Source: Siphonodentalium dalli (Eukaryota > Mollusca > Scaphopoda > Gadilida > Siphonodentaliidae). Taken from it: a DNA stretch of 64,000 nucleotides. This document shows positions 57,318 to 64,000 of the stretch, in pieces; the first letter of the stretch is position 1, and every line of letters begins with the position of its first letter. Where the stretch lies: contig CP136063.1 in assembly GCA_032622095.1 (NCBI GenBank), positions 6,801,814-6,865,813 of the forward strand, in the 5' to 3' direction. The notes under the pieces are model-generated. The model had not been told where the DNA came from. It searched no databases and saw only the letters and a program-made list of their open reading frames with translations. The translations under genes were made by a program, and so were the position numbers.

Positions 57318-59135
57318 AATAGTCACATTCATAGAGATCGGTTTCCATAGTCACATTCACGGATATCGGTTTCCATAGTCAAATTCACGGAGATCGGTTT
57401 CCATTGTCACATTCACGGATATCGGTTTCCATAGTCACATTCACGGAGATCGGTTTCCATAGTCACATTCACGGAGATCGGTTTCCATTGTCACATTCAC
57501 GGAGATCGGTTTCCATTGTCACATTCACGGAAATCGGTTTTCGCAGTCACATTCACGGAGATCGGTTTTCACAGTCACATTCACGGAGATCGGTTTCCAT
57601 TGTCACATTCACGGAGATCGGTTTCCATTGTCACATTCACGGATATCGGTTTCCATTGTCACATTCACGGAGATCGGTTTTCGCAGTCACATTCACGGAG
57701 ATCGGTTTTCGCAGTCACATTCACGGAGATCGGTTTTCACAGTCACATTCACGGAGATCGGTTTCCATAGTCGCATGCACGGAGATCGGTTTCCATTGTC
57801 ACATTCACGGAGATCGGTTTTCACAGTCACATTCACGGAGATCGGTTTCCACAGTCACATTCACGGAGATCGGTTTCCATTGTCACATTCACGGAGATCG
57901 GTTTTCATTGTCACATTCACGGAGATCGGTTTCCATTGTCACATTCACGGAAATCGGTTTTCGCAGTCACATTCACGGAGATCGGTTTTCACAGTCACAT
58001 TCACGGAGATCGGTTTCCATAGTCGCATTCACGGAGATCGGTTTCCATAGTCGCATTCACGGAGATCGGTTTCCATAGTCACATTCACGGAGATCGGTTT
58101 TCATAGTCGCATTCACGGAGATCGGTTTCCATAGTCGCATTCACGGAGATCGGTTTCCATAGTCACATTCACGGAGATCGGTTTCCATAGTCACATTCAC
58201 GGAGATCGGTTTCCATAGTCGCATTCCCGGAGATCGGTTTCCATAGTCGCATTCACGGAGATCGGTTTCCATAGTCGCATTCACGGAGATCGGTTTCCAT
58301 AGTCACGTTCACGGAGATCGGTTTTCATAGTCACATTCACGGAGATCGGTTTTCATAGTCGCATTCACGGAGATCGGTTTCCATAGTCGCATTCACGGAG
58401 ATCGGTTTCCATTGTCACATTCACGGAGATCGGTTTCCATTGTCACATTCACGGAGATCGGTTTCCATAGTCGCATTCACAGAGATCGGTTTCCATAGTC
58501 ACATTCACGGAGATCGGTTTTCATAGTCGCGTTCACGGAGATCGGTTTCCATTGTCACATTCACGGAGATCGCTTTCCATTGTCACATTCACGGAGATCG
58601 GTTTCCATAGTCGCATTCACGGAGATCGGTTTCCATAGTCACATTCACGGAGATCGGTTGCCATTGTCACATTCACGGAGATCAGTTTCCATTGTCACAT
58701 TCCCGGAGATCGGTTTCCATTGTCACATTCACGGAGATCGGTTTTCTCAGTCACATTCACGGAGATCGGTTTTCACAGTCACATTCACGGAGATCGGTTT
58801 CCATAGTCACATTCACGGAGATCGGTTTCCATTGTCACATTCACGGATATCGGTTTCCATAGTCGCATTCACGGAGATCGGGTTTCACAGTCACATTCAC
58901 GGAGATCGGTGTCCATAGTCGCATTCACGGAGATCGGTTTCCATAGTCGCATTCACGGAGATCGGTTTTCATAATCACATTCACGGAGATCGGTTTCCAT
59001 AGTCGCATTCACGGATATCTGTTTTCACAGTCACATTCACGGAGATCGGTTTTCGTAATCACGTTCACGGAGATCGGTTTTTATAATCACATTTGCGTAG
59101 ATCGGCTGTCACAGTCACAGTCACGGAAATCGGTT
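57318..59135. repeat. 28-bp satellite, about 64 units
   Basis: The unit CACGGAGATCGGTTTCCATA plus GTCACATT is repeated with only a few variable positions (CCATAG/CCATTG/TCACAG/TCGCAG and CACATT/CGCATT). Because 28 is not divisible by three, the frame rotates each unit and the 224-codon ORF repeats every 84 bp. The 3' end is more diverged. Confidence 0.95.
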
Positions 59136-59139
59136 GTGG

Positions 59140-59740
59140 TAACTTTTTGCGGGGAGATCATTGTCGCCGGAATTCGACTCAGTGTTGACTGACATGTGGC
59201 GGCCTTATGGGTCAAATCGATGTATGTTTGACTCAGCTTCGATTTGTCAAAGTCCATCATTCAGACAATGTTTCCGGCAGAGCACTTGCGCCGGATTGGA
59301 TCGTATACACATACTAACACTGTTTATGTTTTCTAACAAACTCTCTTGTAAGGCCAGCACGTAGGTCACGTACCTTACAGCTATGTTCGAAATAACATGT
59401 TTGCTTATGTTTGCTGCCAATTATGGTAAAGTGGATGTTGGATCTAGTAACTTAAAGCAGGCCCCATGATCTGGCGGGTGAGAGTCAGTATGCAAACTAG
59501 AGCCGACGGTTAACCGAATCTGTCTAGAAGTCAGCACAATAATACAGCATATAACACGGCTGATTAGTCTGTCGTCACACATATGCTACGAGTACAACAT
59601 ATGGGCATGTATATCGTGGTGGAAGAGGAAGTAATTTGTAAAACATATTACATAAGTGGAATGTATTTTTGTGTTTAGGGTTACGATTTTGTATTGATAT
59701 CTTTTATTTCGTTATGTCGTTATATTTGGAACGTAACTAA
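59140..59740. other. Interval without supported features
   Basis: One short ORF (59161-59364) with no domain. No repeat was recognised. Confidence 0.4.
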
Positions 59741-59744
59741 TGTA

Positions 59745-60395
59745 TAACTTGCATAGTGACGGTTTTTTTGCTATTTGCTGTATGCATGCATATTGTTTTA
59801 CTCGCATGAATCATGCATAACATGGTACTGACCAGATAGCGATCAGGTTCGTTGGCTAATGTGTACAGTGTAATTGTGGTAATGTATTGACATGACTGGT
59901 GGACAGCCTGATACTGGAATGATGACGACGGATACTTGACTATTGTTTCACAGTTCATTTATAGTTTTTTCACAGTAATCATGAATAATCTGGTATTGGC
60001 TTGACGGCGTTGTGTTGTTAATCTGCCATTATGTATTTATGATACAGTATTCACAGGAATCATGTATAACTTGGTATTGATATGGTTTTGCATGACGATC
60101 AGGTATGTTGGCTATAATTGTGTACAGTGTAATAACACTGTAATTGTATTAATGTATTGGCACGAATCGTGGTTAGCCTGATACTGATGAAGACGGTTAT
60201 TTGGCTATTTTGTGTACAGTTCATTTATAGTTTTCTTCACAATCATGCATAACCTGGTATTGGCTTGACGACGTGTCTTTTTGTTGTTATTCTGCCATTA
60301 TGAATCATGTATAACTTGATATCGCCACGGTGGTGAATGGCGGTTCCTTTGTTATTATTTAAAGTTTATGTATACTGTTTTATTCACAGGAATCA
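59745..60395 (+). repeat. Tandem repeats resembling the start of the 60390 exon
   Basis: The motif TCA(CA)GGAATCATG(N)ATAAC(N)TG recurs at about 59805, 59968, 60050, 60240, 60303 and finally at the exon start 60385. Two ~245-bp units (59810-60055, 60056-60305) also share CAGGTTCGTTGGCTA-like, GTGTACAGTGTAAT and AGCCTGATACTG segments. Confidence 0.7.
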
Positions 60396-60502
60396 TGGAT
60401 AACCTGACACGGGCCTTTTGGGTCGTGGTGATGTCGCTCGCTCTGACGGGTGCACACGGTGATGGAGGGGGAGGCAGCTCACTCAACAAGAAGCCAGTAA
60501 CA
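60390..60502 (+). CDS. Signal-peptide exon of a secreted protein
   Basis: The acceptor TGTTTTATTCACAG ends at 60389 and ATG is at 60395. The 36 codons read MDNLTRAFWVVVMSLALTG, then AHGDGGGGSSLNKKPVT, to donor ACA|GTGAGT at 60503 (phase 0). A hydrophobic core (residues 8-18) followed by small residues gives a good secretory signal with cleavage near Gly22, and a Gly/Ser-rich mature start. This suggests a 5'-UTR exon upstream and the main coding exons downstream, probably beyond the window. The product is not identified. The frame stays open for another 109 codons, but that is intron made of ~75-bp repeats. Confidence 0.6.
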
Positions 60503-60504
60503 GT

Positions 60505-60720
60505 GAGTCCACCATATACTTTTCACATTACCCACTCGCCACGTATATGTTACCACGTCCGAAAATCCATAGTATATTTCAGAATTGTATTAAATAACAT
60601 CCATGTATATCTTACGTCAGTCCATAGTATACTTCCACATTGTATTACACACCAGCCACGCATTTATTACCACGTCCATGGTAAACTTCAACATTGTATT
60701 ACAGACCTGTCGCGTCTGTG
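60505..60720. repeat. ~75-bp repeat in the first intron, three units
   Basis: Units share TCCATAGTATA(C/T)TTC and TTGTATTA...ACC(C)A followed by a CACG(T/C) segment. They lie immediately after the donor at 60503. Confidence 0.65.
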
Positions 60721-61070
60721 TTACCCACATCGATCAGTATGCGAACACAGATTGCTAATTTATGCACACAGTTTGCTAAACGTCTTAGATAAATATTATT
60801 CTACAAATACATTTCTGACAGTCAGGTAACTACCCAGCTATATAGTCCATATACACCCTTATCGGCAAATGACTATTGCAATGGTGCGAACTGTGTGTAT
60901 GTGTTTACCAATCGCTTAGCCATTAATTAAGGGGCGGCTTTTTATGTTAAGTCGATCATACTTGGTACACGGGCTCCAGTATCTGCCACTCTAAATGGCA
61001 CAACACAGTCACATAACCCTATTATAGTCATACAGAACGGAGGCGTAAGTGAGAAGATGTCGAAAGCACA
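60721..61070. other. Intronic interval without features
   Basis: No repeat family or exon was recognised. Confidence 0.4.
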
Positions 61071-61427
61071 TATGTGACCCGCCATATCAATTTTTTTTAC
61101 AATTTTAATAATTTGTTCTTGTATTCTTTAACAATTTTATAATTTCACCCATACAGAGCCCCAGACAAACAAGAGCAGACGACACTCTTATATATGCTTC
61201 TATATATGTGTGGGGCTCCCTGCAGGGTATTGGATGTTTTTTTATTTTATGTCCTAAAAATTGTAAGAAACATTTATTTAAAAAAAATGATAAAAAAATT
61301 GTTAGGCCAATGCATTCTCTTATATATGCGAGGCGACCTATAGTCGACTCGCATATATAAGAGAATGCATTGGCACAGGGTAACAAAATCCCGACTTACG
61401 ACTGGCTTTGATATGGCGGGTCACATA
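61071..61427. mobile_element. Intact TA-flanked hairpin MITE (TGTGACCCGCCATATC ends)
   Basis: Perfect 16-bp inverted ends TGTGACCCGCCATATC at 61073-61088 and GATATGGCGGGTCACA ending at 61425, flanked by TA on each side. It contains a second-family hairpin (about 61150-61230, reverse) and a 67-bp hairpin at 61307-61373. The left 67-bp hairpin is deleted. TA duplication suggests a Tc1/mariner-type or related transposase (inference). Confidence 0.82.
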
Positions 61428-61478
61428 TATGCATAGCTTGTTACTCCATGAGTATGACGTGTATAATATACATTAAGT

Positions 61479-61955
61479 TTAAAGGTACTCAACCCGTAAA
61501 GAGGGTCCCCATCTCAACAGATTCCAACAACAACAATCCGATCAGAGGGTCCTATATTACTATTTCTTTGGCTTTGGGGGTAAAAAATATTTGATTCGAG
61601 TCGAGGAACCCATCAAACAAAGCTCAGAGTTATTAGATATTGATTTTTGAAAATTCTTATGTTCTCGAGATGAGTACTTATAACTGCCGTCAATTTGGTA
61701 ACATGCTCGAGATTTTACGCCAAAATTCTATTCAAACAGACAAGGATGGATAACTCTATAATCAAGTGGTAATAATTGACTACGTACTGGGCTAGTAAGA
61801 ATTCCCGATAATGAAAAATAATAGATTTCTAAAATCGATATCTAACAAATCTGAGCTTTGATGGGTGACTTCCTCGACTCGAATCAAATTTTTTTGACCC
61901 CCGAAGCCATTGAAATAGTAATTGAGAGGAGTTTTATCGGGTTGAGTACCTTTAA
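61479..61955. mobile_element. Kolobok/T2-like MITE, copy 4
   Basis: TTAAAGGTACTCAACCC at 61479 and GGGTTGAGTACCTTTAA ending at 61955. The interior shares TTTGATTCGAGTCGAGGAAC with copy 2. A duplicated end fragment (GGGTCCCCATCTCAACAGAT near 61503) makes it longer than the other copies. Confidence 0.78.
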
Positions 61956-62240
61956 CACGTATTGTCGGAGAAATGGATGCAACCAATGGTAACATAATGA
62001 TATGTTCAATAATGTGAAGTTCAAATATGGTGTTTGATAAAACAACTCCAACTGTTTCGATCATATGCGAAACACGCACAAGTATTATTGGAATAAAAAA
62101 AAACTACACGACTTCATCATAATAAGCAAAATATGTTGCACATCCAGTGCTGAAATCAATACACAATCGTCGGATGGACGCCAATCAATCCAAGCTGCAT
62201 CGTACACGTAATGATCCCTGATCTTGTTGGCCTGCTTAAT

Positions 62241-62691
62241 ATAACCCTTTACCCAACAGAACGGCCCTGTGCCAATGCATTATCTTATATATGCGAATCG
62301 ACCATAGGTCGCCTCGCATATATAAGAGAATGCATTGGCTTAACACATATTAAAAATGATAAAATTGTCAAAGAATGTAGAAAAATATTATAAAAATTGT
62401 TAAAAAATGTAAGAAAAAATTATAAAATTGTTAAAGAATGTAAAAAAAAATGGTAAAGAGTGTTAAAGTTTTAGGCCAATGTATTCTCTTATATATGCGA
62501 CATATGGTCGACTCGCATATATAAGAGAATGCATTGGCACAGGGCATAACTGTAACCATCACAATGTGGTCAATGAACCGGTTCCAATGATATCCATATT
62601 TGTATGGTGTTATTGAGACAGACCGAAGATATTTTAGGATGTTGAAGCTTTATTTGGGCGTTTTTGGCCGGTTTGTTGGGTAAAGGGTTAA
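62241..62691. mobile_element. piggyBac-like MITE, older copy
   Basis: Left ATAACCCTTTACCCAACAGA (the TTAA mutated to ATAA) and right GTTTGTTGGGTAAAGGGTTAA. Hairpins lie at 62272-62338 and 62476-62537, the second with a deletion in its centre. Confidence 0.82.
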
Positions 62692-62748
62692 TTGATGTGA
62701 AGCTGGCGGGTCCGATAGATTCACACTATGTTGTTAGGTCGAACTTTA

Positions 62749-63375
62749 TATAAAGTTGTCATTTTCGCGGTGTTTGGATAACATAAGCATATTCAGCCAT
62801 TTTGTGAAGCAAACATTCAAACACATATATTTTGCAAAATTATGTTCAGACTGGTTGTATTTGTTGTTGCATATCCACTGTATCAAGACCGGCCAAATAA
62901 AGCTTCAACAGCCTAAAATATCTTCGGTCTGTCTCAATAGAACCATACAAATATGGATATCATTGGAACCGGCTCCTTGACCACATTGTGATAGTTACAG
63001 TTATGCCCTGTGCCAATGCATTCTCTTATATATGCGAGTCGACCATAGGTCGCCTCGCATATATAAGAGAATGCATTGGCCTAAAACAAATCTTTTTTTA
63101 ACACTTTTTACCATTTTTTCTTACATTCTTTAACAATTTTATAATTTGTAATGTGTTAAGCCAATGCATTCTCTTATATATGCGAGGCGACCTATGGTCG
63201 ACTCGCATATATAAGAGAATGCATTGGCACAGGGCCCTTCTGTTTGCAAACGTCGGCGCAGTCATTATTATTTTGATTTAAAAAATCAATATGTTCTTGA
63301 TTGATTCATGCATAAGCTGGCTTTATCGCACATCGCTAGGATTACCCAAACACCGTGAAAATGACAACTTTATAC
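62749..63375. mobile_element. Inverted-repeat element with a hairpin MITE inside it
   Basis: Outer arms TATAAAGTTGTCATTTTCGC (62750) and its inverse near 63358-63374, both continuing through GGTGTTTGG/CCAAACACC, enclose 62887-63243. The inner part is a piggyBac-family hairpin element with hairpins at 63013-63079 and 63161-63227 and eroded ends. This implies nested insertion. Confidence 0.65.
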
Positions 63376-63905
63376 AATTAACTTTTCCGTAGCGGCAACA
63401 TTTTGGTTAACAGCATCATGTCTTATAATATTGACACAATCATTTGTAGCCATGGTAGCGCCATATATTGCGAGAAGAAAATCAAATACAAAGTCCAAGG
63501 CTTAACTGGATACCCTGCCTGTCAGAATATAAGATTCACGCACGCATATATCATATTACAACACGGAAGTGGGTACAGGTTCGAAAGAAATACAGGAATG
63601 TGTCTTAGATGTCAAATCATGTAACAGGGCATCTATTAAACGCGTGATAAATCATAACAGTGACATGTTAAGGTGCCGGGACGCATGTTGGTTAATGAAT
63701 ATCGTTGTTGTTATGACAGATCGGTCGTGCGTGTAACAGGAAGACTAGTGGTTGACATGATGCATGTGCACTTATATATGCGATGATATGGCACCTGTGC
63801 AATCGAGGCCCCCATGTATTTAACACACCCTTTATGGAACCCACACTGAGTGAACAGTGCATCGATGACTGTCGTCTGATTGGATCCATGTGAAGCTCCA
63901 TATGG
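63376..63905. other. Interval without supported features
   Basis: An ORF at 63403-63624 lacks domain or splice support. Confidence 0.4.
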
Positions 63906-64000
63906 GAATGTTATATAACGGGAGCTGAACTCGCGCAACATTAAAAACCATGTGCCAATGCATGTCCCTATATATGCGAATCGACAATAGGTCACCCCGC
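63906..64000. mobile_element. Hairpin element cut by the window end
   Basis: CGGGAGCTGAACTCGCGCAA, then ATTAAAAACCATGTG and a diverged 67-bp hairpin starting at 63954 match the TTAACCCTTTCATGA-type family (26.67 kb). It continues beyond 64000. Confidence 0.65.

Noticed and set aside
57404-58078. 224-codon ORF
   Set aside because: Entirely made by the 28-bp satellite; the three-frame rotation of a stop-free unit explains it.
57318-59135. Possible CRISPR-like array
   Set aside because: The 28-bp units are contiguous, with no unique spacers, in a eukaryotic context.

Overview
The window is AT-rich, low-gene-density nuclear DNA of a eukaryote, most likely a marine invertebrate. The evidence is spliced exons with GT-AG borders, a tRNA-derived SINE, many small non-autonomous DNA transposons (MITEs), satellites, and TACATGTA-type simple sequence of the kind common in molluscs. 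'Mollusc-like' is an inference from style, not from a diagnostic gene. There are no bacterial-type operons, no CRISPR array, no rRNA genes and no convincing free-standing tRNA gene.

Genes are sparse and seen only as exons. The best supported is a minus-strand gene whose exons run from about 28.26 kb down to 13.25 kb. Seven open exons are mutually phase-compatible and end in a stop codon. One 84-bp symmetric exon of this gene has been tandemly triplicated, and one of the copies is dead. Other fragments are: a cysteine-rich PAN/apple-like exon (11.5-11.7 kb, minus); a C-terminal exon at 3.3-3.6 kb with decayed duplicates beside it; a carboxylesterase-like two-exon C-terminal fragment (38.2-38.7 kb, minus) in which the catalytic His position appears to be Tyr; terminal exons at 30.9 and 39.5 kb; and a signal-peptide exon at 60.4 kb (plus).

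Most of the window is mobile or repetitive. The dominant element is a 67-bp near-perfect hairpin module present in about 25 copies (0.3, 1, 9-10, 12.9, 26.7, 34.7, 43-45, 47.3, 55.9, 61-64 kb). It sits just inside the ends of several MITE families whose terminal sequences differ: TTAA-flanked CCCTTT... families that look like piggyBac derivatives, and a TA-flanked TGTGACCCGCC family. Diverged copies keep the hairpin although its bases have changed. A second hairpin of about 75 bp travels with it. Other families are TTAAAGG-ended Kolobok/T2-like MITEs (16.4, 20.6, 27.5, 61.5 kb), a 143-bp hAT-like MITE with a matching empty site, G-rich inverted-repeat elements (19.7, 29.5 kb), an approximately 230-bp almost loopless palindrome (24.6-24.85 kb), and an array of GCTAAAGAGCGGTATACC palindromes (32.9-33.5 kb).

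Tandem arrays include about 385 bp x5 (34.8-36.6 kb), 36 bp x7 (40.5 kb), 29 bp x~19 (48.3-48.9 kb), 72 bp x~8 (56.1-56.65 kb), 24 bp x8 (56.9-57.1 kb) and a 28-bp satellite of about 64 copies (57.3-59.1 kb).

All calls come from reading the sequence. No database, splice or folding computation was run. Exon borders are predictions, and protein identities are given only where a pattern was recognised.
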